From NCBI GenBank assembly GCA_021776335.1, contig JAJFGB010000009.1, positions 620,001 to 684,000 of the forward strand: a DNA stretch of 64,000 nucleotides, written 5' to 3'. The translations under genes were made by a program, and so were the position numbers. Under the pieces are notes generated by a model. That model did not search any database. It saw only the letters and a program-made list of their open reading frames with translations, and was not told where the DNA came from. Shown here piece after piece: positions 8,949 to 16,608 of the stretch; within the stretch, counting starts at the first letter, position 1; every line of letters starts with the position of its first letter. The DNA comes from Hyphococcus sp. Lineage in GTDB: Bacteria; Pseudomonadota; Alphaproteobacteria; Caulobacterales; Parvularculaceae.

Positions 8949-9710
8949 TTAAAACCATAGCCGCAGACCGGCGACAAAAGACACCGCGCCCGGGTCCTCG
9001 CCATTGGCGCGTTTCATGTCTGCCGTGGCGCCAATGGTGCGTTCCCACGAAACGCCGATATAGGGCGCAAATTCCCGGCGAATTTCATATCTTAGTCTGG
9101 CGCCGACTTCAGCTGTCGAGAGACCCGATCCAACGCCAGCGGCTGGAACATCCTGCACAGCAAAATTCAATTCTGTGCGCGGTTGCAGGATGAGCTTTTG
9201 CGTAATTAAAAGTTCATATTCGGCTTCAATGCGTGCGGAGACATCGCCGTCATCGGAAATAAAGGCGGCCGTATCGATTTCGAACAAATAAGGCGTCAAC
9301 CCCTGAAAGCCGATCACTGCAAAAGTACGATCATCACTTGGTGCGAAATCGTGACGGATACCGGCCTGGAGGTCGAAATAGCGGCTGACAGAGCGGCTCC
9401 AAAGCGCCTGAATTTCTGCGTCTTCAAATTCGTCAGTGGCAAAATCATATTCGCCCTCGGTTTTCAGCCAGAGCTTGTTTTTGTCGCCGCCATACCAGCC
9501 TTGCACATCCCACAAAAACACCGGGTCGCCATCATTGGACCGATATTCAAGGCGTTCAGCTTCTAGATAGCTAAAAGCCCCGCCGCCATGGTGGCTTTGC
9601 AACTGCGCGCGACGATCGTTCTGTGCGTAAAGGCCTTGAGCGGTTGCGGTGTGGGAAATTGTTGTGGTCGCCAACACTAATAATGCTGTGGGGAATAGAT
9701 TTTTGGTCAT
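8949..9710 (-). CDS. copB: Outer-membrane copper resistance protein CopB
   Basis: A 253-residue CopB-family beta-barrel with a signal peptide ending ATAQ-GLY. The barrel repeats are typical: WDVQGWYGGDKNKLWLKTEG, then DLQAGIRHDF and a C-terminal GLRLWF ending in Phe as outer-membrane barrels do. The ATG at 9710 is chosen because it overlaps the copA stop codon by one base (TGATG), a sign of translational coupling. An upstream in-frame start would run well into copA. The usual Met-rich N-terminal extension of CopB is missing here; only a short HHGG stretch remains. CopB binds or sequesters copper at the outer membrane together with the CopA oxidase. Confidence 0.92.
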   Translation of the reverse strand: MTKNLFPTALLVLATTTISHTATAQGLYAQNDRRAQLQSHHGGGAFSYLEAERLEYRSNDGDPVFLWDVQGWYGGDKNKLWLKTEGEYDFATDEFEDAEIQALWSRSVSRYFDLQAGIRHDFAPSDDRTFAVIGFQGLTPYLFEIDTAAFISDDGDVSARIEAEYELLITQKLILQPRTELNFAVQDVPAAGVGSGLSTAEVGARLRYEIRREFAPYIGVSWERTIGATADMKRANGEDPGAVSFVAGLRLWF

Positions 9711-11581
9711 CACGAATGCTCCCCGTGACGACCATGGTGTGGGTCGTTGGGCGCCATTCCCATTTCTCGTGGGCGAACAGAAACGACACGCATCATGCCC
9801 GCTGCCATGTGATAGAGAAGGTGGCAATGGAACGCCCAGTCGCCGACAGCGTCAGCGGTGATATCAAGGGATAATCTTTCGCCGGGCTTCACGACAATTG
9901 TGTGTTTGCGCGGTGGGTGATGGCGGTCGCCGGTGACCACATCGAAAAACATCCCGTGCAGATGGATCGGATGGGACATCATAGTGTCATTGACCATGGT
10001 AAGGCGCATCCGCTCGCCTTCTTCGAGAGCGATTGGTTCATCAATGTCGGAAAACTTCTCGCCGTCGAAAGACCACATATAACGATGCATATTGCCGGTG
10101 AGATGTAGCTCCATCTCGCGTTCCGGCGCGCGCATATCGGGGCTCATGTCGAGCGCTTTGAGATCGGCATAGACGAGTACCCGATGGGGCGCATTCTCCA
10201 GACCGATACCGCGATCTGATAATCGGTTTGTTGGAACTGCAGCAACCATATCGACCCCGACGCCGCGCTTATGATTGTGGGCTTGCGTTGCGGGTAAAGC
10301 ACTTCCACCAGCTTCGTCATGATTTACATGACCTGTATGAGCGGAAAGTGGTTTCTCATCGCTGGTCATCTCGGCGCCGGCCACCGCGCCATGGGCTGAG
10401 TGATCCATCGCCTGATTACCATTTTCCATTGCGCCGTCTGACATGTTGTGACCGCCATGTCCGACCATCGCCATGTCTCGCATGGTGAGTGTTGGCGTCG
10501 ACCGCAGGGGCGGGATGGGGGCCTTCATGCCAGTGCGCGGCGCCAGTGTGGCGCGCCCGAAGCCGCTGCGATCGATCGATTCCGCCATGACCGTATAGGC
10601 TTTGTCTTCCCGTGGCGTGATGATTACATCATAGGTTTCCGCCGTGCCGATTTGTATTTCATCTGTTTCGACCGGTTGAACATTCAACCCGTCCGCCTGG
10701 ACGACTGTCATCGGTAGTTCTGGAAGTCGAAAATTGAAAATCGTCATTGCGGAGGCGTTGATGATCCGTAAGCGGATGCGTTCCCCAGAGTTGAACAGCC
10801 CTGTCCAATTATCTGCAGGTCCGTGACCATTGATGAGGTAAGTGTAGGTTGATCCGGTGACATCCGCGATGTCTCTGGGGTCCATGCGCATGTTTCCCCA
10901 CATCGCCCGGTCCTGAACAGCGCTCTCCAGGTTGAGGTCGTTCGCGTCCCTGAAAAAATCAAAGAGCGTGCGCCTGTTATAATTGTAGGTTTCTGATTTC
11001 TTTTTGAGCTTTGCAAAAACCCGAGCGGGATCATCGAATGTCCAGTCAGACAGCACAATCATGTAGTCACGGTCATATTGTACGGGGTCGGCGTCTTTCG
11101 GTTCGATAATGATCGGACCATAATGCCCCGACTGTTCCTGAAAGCCGGAATGGGAATGATACCAATAGGTGCCGGCCTGTTTTACGGGAAATCGATAGGT
11201 GAAGGTCTCGCCTGGTTTAACGCCGGCAAACGAAACACCCGGTACGCCGTCCATTTCGGGCGGCAGCAATAGGCCATGCCAGTGTATCGACGTATCAACA
11301 TCGAGATCGTTCGTGAGATGAAGCGTTACATCATCTCCTTCTTTCCAACGCAGGAGCGGGGCAGGGAGTTGCCCATTGATGGCAATGGTGCGGCCTTGCC
11401 TTCCGTCTATCAAATGTCTGGCCGGTGCAGCGCGGAGGCGAAACTCTTCACCGGAAAGCGTGGTCAGCCCCTTCATGTCGTTTGCGTTGGCGCTGCGCGC
11501 CCAAGCCGGCAAGATCGCCGATGCGCTGAGCGCCAAACTGCCGCCTGCGGCATTCTCGAGGAGTTTTCGTCTGCTTAACAT
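9710..11581 (-). CDS. copA: Periplasmic multicopper oxidase CopA (copper resistance)
   Basis: A 623-residue CopA/PcoA-type multicopper oxidase that oxidises Cu+ in the periplasm. The start at 11581 gives a Tat signal (MLSRRKLLENAAGG…); longer upstream starts would bury it. Copper ligands are intact: HWHG (100-103), HSHSG (142-146), HPIHLHG (537-543) and HCHLLYHMAAGM (from 585). Between about 400 and 480 lies a Met/His-rich insert (DMAMVGHGGHNM, MDHSAHG and similar), which stores copper in this family. It is coupled to copB by a one-base stop/start overlap. Upstream is the His/Cys-rich CopL-like gene and a CsoR-type palindrome, so copper induction is likely. Confidence 0.96.
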   Translation of the reverse strand: MLSRRKLLENAAGGSLALSASAILPAWARSANANDMKGLTTLSGEEFRLRAAPARHLIDGRQGRTIAINGQLPAPLLRWKEGDDVTLHLTNDLDVDTSIHWHGLLLPPEMDGVPGVSFAGVKPGETFTYRFPVKQAGTYWYHSHSGFQEQSGHYGPIIIEPKDADPVQYDRDYMIVLSDWTFDDPARVFAKLKKKSETYNYNRRTLFDFFRDANDLNLESAVQDRAMWGNMRMDPRDIADVTGSTYTYLINGHGPADNWTGLFNSGERIRLRIINASAMTIFNFRLPELPMTVVQADGLNVQPVETDEIQIGTAETYDVIITPREDKAYTVMAESIDRSGFGRATLAPRTGMKAPIPPLRSTPTLTMRDMAMVGHGGHNMSDGAMENGNQAMDHSAHGAVAGAEMTSDEKPLSAHTGHVNHDEAGGSALPATQAHNHKRGVGVDMVAAVPTNRLSDRGIGLENAPHRVLVYADLKALDMSPDMRAPEREMELHLTGNMHRYMWSFDGEKFSDIDEPIALEEGERMRLTMVNDTMMSHPIHLHGMFFDVVTGDRHHPPRKHTIVVKPGERLSLDITADAVGDWAFHCHLLYHMAAGMMRVVSVRPREMGMAPNDPHHGRHGEHS

Positions 11582-11748
11582 AAATAATCTTCTGAAATAA
11601 TGTGTTGGTTTTGGTGATTTGTTGGTGGCGGTGAAGCGGTCGGGTATTGGAATGCTAACCAGACATCGCCGCATGCGTCCGCTGCACAAACGCCTGCAGC
11701 TCACGAAAAGCATGGAGGTCATGTGCAATCTGAACGCTGTTCAGATAA

Positions 11749-12189
11749 TCAAATCAGGAGGCGGATTTTCAGGGAAATGGGTGTTTGCGCGCGTTGACCT
11801 CGCCACAATCGCGGCGAGCGGTTTTTGCTCACATAACCAACGTGCGCGTTAGCCAGCCGGGTGTCTTCAATGACAGCCGTTGCAGCGATGGGCATACTAA
11901 CTGAAATACTCAGCGCAGATTTTGACAGCGCTTTATAGTCATGCGTCGAAACGCAATATCCGCAATCATCATTGTGCGGTATGTGTTGCGTTGAGGGGCG
12001 GTCGTCAGGATTTTGATGACGATCATGCGCTGCTGCATCGTGGCTTTCAGTCATTTCGCCATGATGCATGTTGGGGGCGACCACAGCACTATCGGCTGTT
12101 GGCATCAGTGAGGCGCAAACGCCCTGACCAGCCCCGACAAACAGGGCAAGAAATGCAAACAGAGCTGTTCTGAAAGAGCTAGACGTCAC
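11749..12189 (-). CDS. Small secreted His/Cys-rich CopL-like protein
   Basis: A 146-residue protein with a signal peptide (cleavage near GVCA-SL). It has a His-rich middle (MHHGEMTESHDAAAHDRHQ) and a CGYC pair preceded by HNDD, all potential copper ligands. Small proteins of this make-up (CopL, DUF2946-like) often precede copA-copB and are needed for copper-dependent expression in Xanthomonas. It is probably the first gene of the operon, with the CsoR-type palindrome 31 bases before its ATG and a 167-base gap to copA. Family membership is inferred from position and composition. Confidence 0.65.
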   Translation of the reverse strand: MTSSSFRTALFAFLALFVGAGQGVCASLMPTADSAVVAPNMHHGEMTESHDAAAHDRHQNPDDRPSTQHIPHNDDCGYCVSTHDYKALSKSALSISVSMPIAATAVIEDTRLANAHVGYVSKNRSPRLWRGQRAQTPISLKIRLLI

Positions 12190-12219
12190 AGATTGACCAA
12201 TCGATTCCCGCGCCTTATC

Positions 12220-12238
12220 TATACCCCCATAGGGTATA
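12220..12238. promoter_or_regulatory. CsoR-type operator between copL-like gene and csoR
   Basis: TATACCC (12220-12226) and GGGTATA (12232-12238) flank CCATA. It shares the TATACCCC/GGGGTATA core with the 35-bp palindrome at 4203-4237. It lies in the divergent gap between the copL-like operon (minus) and csoR (plus), 11-20 bases before the csoR start. Autoregulation and control of copA-copB are the likely roles. Confidence 0.8.
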
Positions 12239-12257
12239 CGTCAATCTTGTGAGTATC

Positions 12258-12527
12258 ATGTCACATTCGAAAAAAACACTGACGCGGCTGAAGCGCATTG
12301 AGGGGCAGGTTCGCGGCGTGGCCCGAATGCTGGAAGAGGAACGATATTGCATTGACGTTCTTCATCAGGTTCAGGCGGTGAAAGCGGCCCTTTCAAAGGT
12401 TGAAGACGCGATTCTGGCTGATCACGCCGCTTCCTGTGTGGAATCCGCCATCGCGGCGGGCAATGCGAAGGATCAACGCGCGAAATTCACTGAACTCGTT
12501 GAGCTTTTTGGCAAAATGAAGCGCTGA
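12258..12527 (+). CDS. csoR: CsoR-family copper-sensing repressor
   Basis: An all-helical CsoR/RcnR (DUF156) repressor of 89 residues. The start is set at the ATG at 12258 (MSHSKKTLTRLKRIEGQVRG); a GTG at 12249 in the same frame would add three residues. The copper ligands of CsoR are all present: Cys in RYCIDVL, then His and Cys in DHAASCV, spaced as in the C-H-C set of the Cu+ sensors, unlike the nickel sensor RcnR. Apo-protein binds DNA and Cu+ releases it. The two palindromes at 4203-4237 and 12220-12238 are the obvious targets. It sits between the copper operon and the tetR gene. Confidence 0.93.
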   Translation: MSHSKKTLTRLKRIEGQVRGVARMLEEERYCIDVLHQVQAVKAALSKVEDAILADHAASCVESAIAAGNAKDQRAKFTELVELFGKMKR

Positions 12528-12563
12528 CCAGCCGCCTTTCATTGCTGATTTGAGGCAAGGGCT

Positions 12564-12594
12564 GCCTGGCATTCGCCAGGTTTGACGCGTTTTT
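12564..12594 (+). terminator. Weak terminator after csoR
   Basis: CCTGGC (12565-12570) pairs with GCCAGG (12575-12580) around ATTC, followed by TTTGACGCGTTTTT. The stem is short and the T run is interrupted. The same bases contain the -35-like TTGACG of the next promoter. Confidence 0.4.
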
Positions 12595-12664
12595 CAGAAC
12601 AGCTGTTCTATTTTTTGCTTGTAATTTCAGAATTGCTGTTCTATTTGGCCAGAACGATGGTTCT
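12582..12664 (+). promoter_or_regulatory. Tandem promoter-operator with three TetR-type sites
   Basis: Three copies of AGAAC-N4-GTTCT occur at 12596-12609 (perfect palindrome), 12629-12642 (AGAAT variant) and 12651-12664. Their centres are 33 and 22 bases apart, about three and two helical turns. The first two lie in a 33-bp direct repeat starting TTG at 12582 and 12615 and sharing TTTCAGAA and GCTGTTCTATTT. The last site ends 17 bases before the tetR ATG. This layout fits autoregulation by the TetR protein and control of the downstream RND trio. Confidence 0.8.
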
Positions 12665-12681
12665 GAAATTGGTCAACTGAA

Positions 12682-13308
12682 ATGCCTCGACCCGACATAG
12701 ATCTAAGCCCGGCGATATCGGCCGCCAAGGAAGTATTCTGGCGCCGGGGATATGAGGATACCTCAATTGAAGAGGTCGTTCAGGCGACGGGCCTCAATCG
12801 GTATGCCCTATACAATGCGTTCGGCGGCAAGCTGGAGATTTTTCTGGCGGCGCTGGAAGCGTATCACAATGAGCGCAAGCAACTCTTTTTGGACGTGCTC
12901 GGCGATCCTGAACGCAGTCCCATGGATGCGATACAAGAGGTTTCCGAATTTTGTATTTCACAAATGGCGGATCGCAATGCCGGTTGCCTGATGTGCAACA
13001 TCGCTCTTGAAATCAGTCATCACGACGACATCATTGCGGTACGCGTCAATTCTTATCTGGAAGAAATTCGAAGCGCCAAAGAAATGGCGCTGATGCAAGC
13101 TTCAGAGCGCGGCGAGTTAAACCCGGCGATTACCCCAAGAGACGGCGCATCGCTTTTGGTTGCCAATATGTTGGGCATGGGAGCGCTTGCGCGCAACGGC
13201 GCCAGTCGCATCGAAATGCTCAACATATTTAACACTGGCATGGCTGTGTTGAGCCACCCAGACGTTCCTAAAAAAACTAGTGTCAAGCGTCGAGCACCGT
13301 CGAAATGA
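12682..13308 (+). CDS. TetR-family transcriptional regulator
   Basis: A 208-residue TetR regulator. The N-terminal helix-turn-helix (AKEVFWRRGYEDTSIEEVV, then GLNRYALYNAFGGK) is typical. The C-terminal ligand domain carries GCLMCNIALE, a Cys-containing pattern common in the AcrR/NemR-like branch of TetR proteins. It is preceded by three operator-like palindromes and followed, 78 bases on, by the RND permease gene in the same direction. The likely role is repression of itself and of the RND, LolA-like and outer-membrane genes until a hydrophobic or electrophilic ligand binds. The ligand is unknown. Confidence 0.93.
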   Translation: MPRPDIDLSPAISAAKEVFWRRGYEDTSIEEVVQATGLNRYALYNAFGGKLEIFLAALEAYHNERKQLFLDVLGDPERSPMDAIQEVSEFCISQMADRNAGCLMCNIALEISHHDDIIAVRVNSYLEEIRSAKEMALMQASERGELNPAITPRDGASLLVANMLGMGALARNGASRIEMLNIFNTGMAVLSHPDVPKKTSVKRRAPSK

Positions 13309-13386
13309 AACGTCTTTATGTAGTCGTCGGTTGAACGGCGAAAGAAAAAAGAAATATGGCGCCGCGCTGCGCTAAGGAGTGAATTG

Positions 13387-15756
13387 ATGGCTGGGACAAT
13401 GAATAATCTTGATGCATTTGCGATCGCACTGGCGCGGTCGATGATCAAACTACGCTGGCTTGTAATTATCGTTGCGATCGCCGGCTCGGTTGCGGTCGGA
13501 ATGCAAGCGTCAAAGCTGGAGTTTTCGAACAATTATCGTGTTTTCTTTTCCAAGCAAAACCCGGAGCTTCAGGCTTTCGAAGAGTTTCAGGCGACATACA
13601 CCAAAAACGACAACCTTCTTTTTGTGTTGGCGCCGAAGGACGATGGGGGCGCTTTCACAAATGAGACCCTCGCAGCGGTTGAGTATCTGACCGAACAGGG
13701 CTGGCAGGTGCCGTTTGCGCTTCGGGTCGATTCTCTCAGCAATTTTCAACACACATACGCCGTTGAAGATGATTTGATCGTTGAAGATCTTGTCGTGGAT
13801 GCCCGCAGCCTGACAGAGGCGGAGCTGGCCGAAAAGCGCGAGATCGCCCTTGCGGAGCCGTTATTGCGCGACCAGTTAGTTACGTCGGATGGCGGCGTGA
13901 CCGCCGTTAATATTATTCTCCAATATCCCGAAATTTCACTGTCCGAGGTGCCCGAAGCTGTTTCTTTTGCGCGGGAGCTTAAGGCGGAGATCCTGACGCA
14001 GTTTCCCCACCTGGATGTGCATCTGACCGGTACGTCGATGCTGAACAATGCATTTTCGGAAGCCAGCATCAATGATTTCGGGTTTTTGGTGCCGGCTATG
14101 TTTGTGATTATCCTGATCGCAACGGCGATCGCTGTTCGATCAGCGACGGCGACAGCCGCTACGCTGTTGATCATTATTCTTTCATCGATGGTTGCAATGG
14201 GGTTTGCCGGATATATCGGTGTAAAACTCGCCGGACCCAGTCCCAGTGCGCCAATTATCATCCTGACATTGGCAATCGCAGATTCGATTCACATTTTGAT
14301 ATCGATGCGTTCAGCGATGCGTGACGGCCTTGAAAAAATCGCTGCTATCGTCGAAGCAATTCGTATTAATTTCCTTCCGGTCGCAGTTACTTCAATCACG
14401 ACTGTGGTTGGATTTTTGTCGCTGCGGTTCTCTGATTCTCCACCATTCCAGGATCTCGGCACCATCACGGCGGTTGGCATTCTTGCGGCGTTTATTTTAT
14501 CGGTGACGCTATTGCCGGCGCTTCTGAGCCTTGCGCCGATCCGTGTGAAAGCCCGCATGGCCGGACAAAGCCGCGGCGGTCTGATGCTTGGCTTTGCAAA
14601 CTTTGTAATCGGCAAATCCCGGTTTCTTTTGATTACGATGGGGCTTGCTTCAGCCACCCTGATTGCCTTCATTCCAACACTCGACCTCAGCGATCAATGG
14701 CGAGAGTATTTTGCGCCGCGCATCGAATTTCGCGCCGAGACGGATAAAGCTATTGAGCATTTCGGGTTCTACCCTATCGAGTGGTCTGTGCCAGCTGGTG
14801 AGGCTGGCGGGATTAGCGACCCGGAGTTTTTGAAGACGCTTGACGCTTATACAGAGTGGCTGAGAGAGCAGCCCAATGTTGTGCATGTTTATTCATTCAC
14901 CGACATAATGAAACGGTTGAACAAAAACCTGAACGCTGACGACCCGGCATTTTACGGGTTGCCTGATGATCGTGATCTCGCCGCGCAATATCTTCTGCTC
15001 TATGAGCTGTCGTTGCCCTATGGTCTCGATCTAAATGATCGGATCAATATCGATAAATCTGCAACGCGTGTGACGGCGACCCTTGAGGGTTATGTCACAA
15101 CGAAGCGGGTGCGCGAATTTCTCAAGCAATCAACAGCGTGGTTCGACGAGAATGCGCCTGAGATGAAAGCGCCGCCGACCGGCGCGCAGGTGATGTTCAC
15201 ATTTATCGCCCAGCGCAACGTTGAGAGCATGGTTAGTGGAACAAGTCTCGCGATGATTGCCATTGCCATTATTATGATCCTCGCCTTGCGCAGCATTCGG
15301 ATGGGGCTAATCAGCCTTGTTCCAAATGCATTGCCAATTCTGGCTGCATTTGGCGCCTGGGCGCTGCTGTTTGGCGAGATCGGCTTTTCGGTTGCGGCGA
15401 TCGCCGCCATTTCTATTGGCATCGTTATTGACGACACCGTGCATTTCCTGACGAAGTTCATGCGCGCGCGCCGCGAGAAGGGGCTTTCTTGTGCAGATTC
15501 CATTCGCTACGCGTTTGAAACTGTGGGTGTCGCTATCGTTGTCAATACCGTGATACTCGGCGCTGGCTTTTCAGTGCTGACGCTTTCAGCCTTCAAGATC
15601 AATATGGAAATGGGCTTTCTCACAGCCATGACCATCGGCTTTGCGCTCGTTCTAGATTTTCTGTTCCTGCCGGCGTTGCTCTTAACATTTGCACGCATTT
15701 CCGGCGAAAAAATTGACGTTAAAGGAGACGAATATGTCCGGCATTCATTTGGTTAA
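13387..15756 (+). CDS. RND/MMPL-family inner-membrane transporter
   Basis: A 789-residue permease of the RND superfamily, MMPL type (COG1033-like). The ATG at 13387 follows AAGGAG by 7 bases. It has two similar halves, each with one N-terminal membrane helix, a periplasmic loop and five more helices. The proton-relay type motif appears in both halves (ADSIHILISM and DDTVHFLTKF). No membrane-fusion protein or TolC gene is nearby, unlike multidrug RND pumps; its partners here are a LolA-like protein and a barrel. MMPL proteins of this shape move lipids or other hydrophobic molecules (e.g. HpnN, MmpL). The substrate is not known. Confidence 0.92.
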   Translation: MAGTMNNLDAFAIALARSMIKLRWLVIIVAIAGSVAVGMQASKLEFSNNYRVFFSKQNPELQAFEEFQATYTKNDNLLFVLAPKDDGGAFTNETLAAVEYLTEQGWQVPFALRVDSLSNFQHTYAVEDDLIVEDLVVDARSLTEAELAEKREIALAEPLLRDQLVTSDGGVTAVNIILQYPEISLSEVPEAVSFARELKAEILTQFPHLDVHLTGTSMLNNAFSEASINDFGFLVPAMFVIILIATAIAVRSATATAATLLIIILSSMVAMGFAGYIGVKLAGPSPSAPIIILTLAIADSIHILISMRSAMRDGLEKIAAIVEAIRINFLPVAVTSITTVVGFLSLRFSDSPPFQDLGTITAVGILAAFILSVTLLPALLSLAPIRVKARMAGQSRGGLMLGFANFVIGKSRFLLITMGLASATLIAFIPTLDLSDQWREYFAPRIEFRAETDKAIEHFGFYPIEWSVPAGEAGGISDPEFLKTLDAYTEWLREQPNVVHVYSFTDIMKRLNKNLNADDPAFYGLPDDRDLAAQYLLLYELSLPYGLDLNDRINIDKSATRVTATLEGYVTTKRVREFLKQSTAWFDENAPEMKAPPTGAQVMFTFIAQRNVESMVSGTSLAMIAIAIIMILALRSIRMGLISLVPNALPILAAFGAWALLFGEIGFSVAAIAAISIGIVIDDTVHFLTKFMRARREKGLSCADSIRYAFETVGVAIVVNTVILGAGFSVLTLSAFKINMEMGFLTAMTIGFALVLDFLFLPALLLTFARISGEKIDVKGDEYVRHSFG

Positions 15757-16594
15757 ACCGCTTAGACTTGCTCTTGCCGCTGCTATTATTGGCGCGTCCG
15801 TTTTTGCCTTTGGGGCTATGGCGCAGGACGCGCCGGTGTTTCAAGACGATCCGCTTGCGAAAGGCGACACGCCCGAAGCCCATAAGGGCTATGAAACAGC
15901 CGCACGCAGTGATCGAACCGATGCGGGTTTTGGCGACAGCAAGGTCGACGCAACGATGGTTTTGCGCAATGCGGCCGGCCAGATGACCGAGCGCAGCCTT
16001 TCTTTTTCAACGCTGGAGAAAGAAAGCGAAGCCGTCGGTGACAAATCGCTCGTGATATTTAATTCGCCACGCGATGTTGAGGGGACGGCGCTTTTGTCCC
16101 ACGCGAATATTCTCGATCCGGATGATCAATGGCTATTTCTGCCGGCGCTGAAGCGTGTGAAACGCATATCGTCGGCAAATAAGTCCGGCCCGTTTGTGGG
16201 GTCAGAGTTCGCGTTTGAAGATTTTACGATTACCGAGCTCAACAAATTCACATACGCCTATGTGGGTGAAGAGGAACTCGACGGTGAAATGATGGATGTT
16301 GTGGAGCGGTTCCCCCGTTATGAAAAGTCGGGATATACGAAGCAAAAATCATGGATTGATCAGACGGTTTATCAGGCGCGTAAACTTGAATTCTACGATC
16401 GTCGCGGTGAGTTGTTAAAAACACTGACGCTGTCAGATTATCGCGAACATGACGGCGTCTGGCGCGCTCACAAGCTTTCCATGGTCAATCACCGGACGGG
16501 CAAAGAAACGGACCTCGTCTATGGCGACTTTCAATTCAAGACCGGCCTTGATAAAAATGACTTCCAACAGGGTATTCTGACGCGCTTGCGTTAG
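15734..16594 (+). CDS. LolA-like outer-membrane lipoprotein-sorting family protein
   Basis: A 286-residue periplasmic protein with a signal peptide ending GAMA-QD. The start at 15734 has an AAAGGAG site 8 bases upstream and overlaps the end of the RND gene by 23 bases, so translation is probably coupled. The mature part has the half-barrel pattern of the LolA_like family (PF17131-type): LVIFNSPRDVEGTALL, DDQWLFLPALKRVKRIS and SGPFVGSEFAFEDF. It recurs beside MMPL permeases. By analogy with LolA it could carry a lipid-like molecule from the permease to the outer membrane. This function is inferred from fold and neighbours. Confidence 0.85.
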   Translation: MSGIHLVKPLRLALAAAIIGASVFAFGAMAQDAPVFQDDPLAKGDTPEAHKGYETAARSDRTDAGFGDSKVDATMVLRNAAGQMTERSLSFSTLEKESEAVGDKSLVIFNSPRDVEGTALLSHANILDPDDQWLFLPALKRVKRISSANKSGPFVGSEFAFEDFTITELNKFTYAYVGEEELDGEMMDVVERFPRYEKSGYTKQKSWIDQTVYQARKLEFYDRRGELLKTLTLSDYREHDGVWRAHKLSMVNHRTGKETDLVYGDFQFKTGLDKNDFQQGILTRLR

Positions 16595-16608
16595 TTTCAG
16601 ATAGAGCG

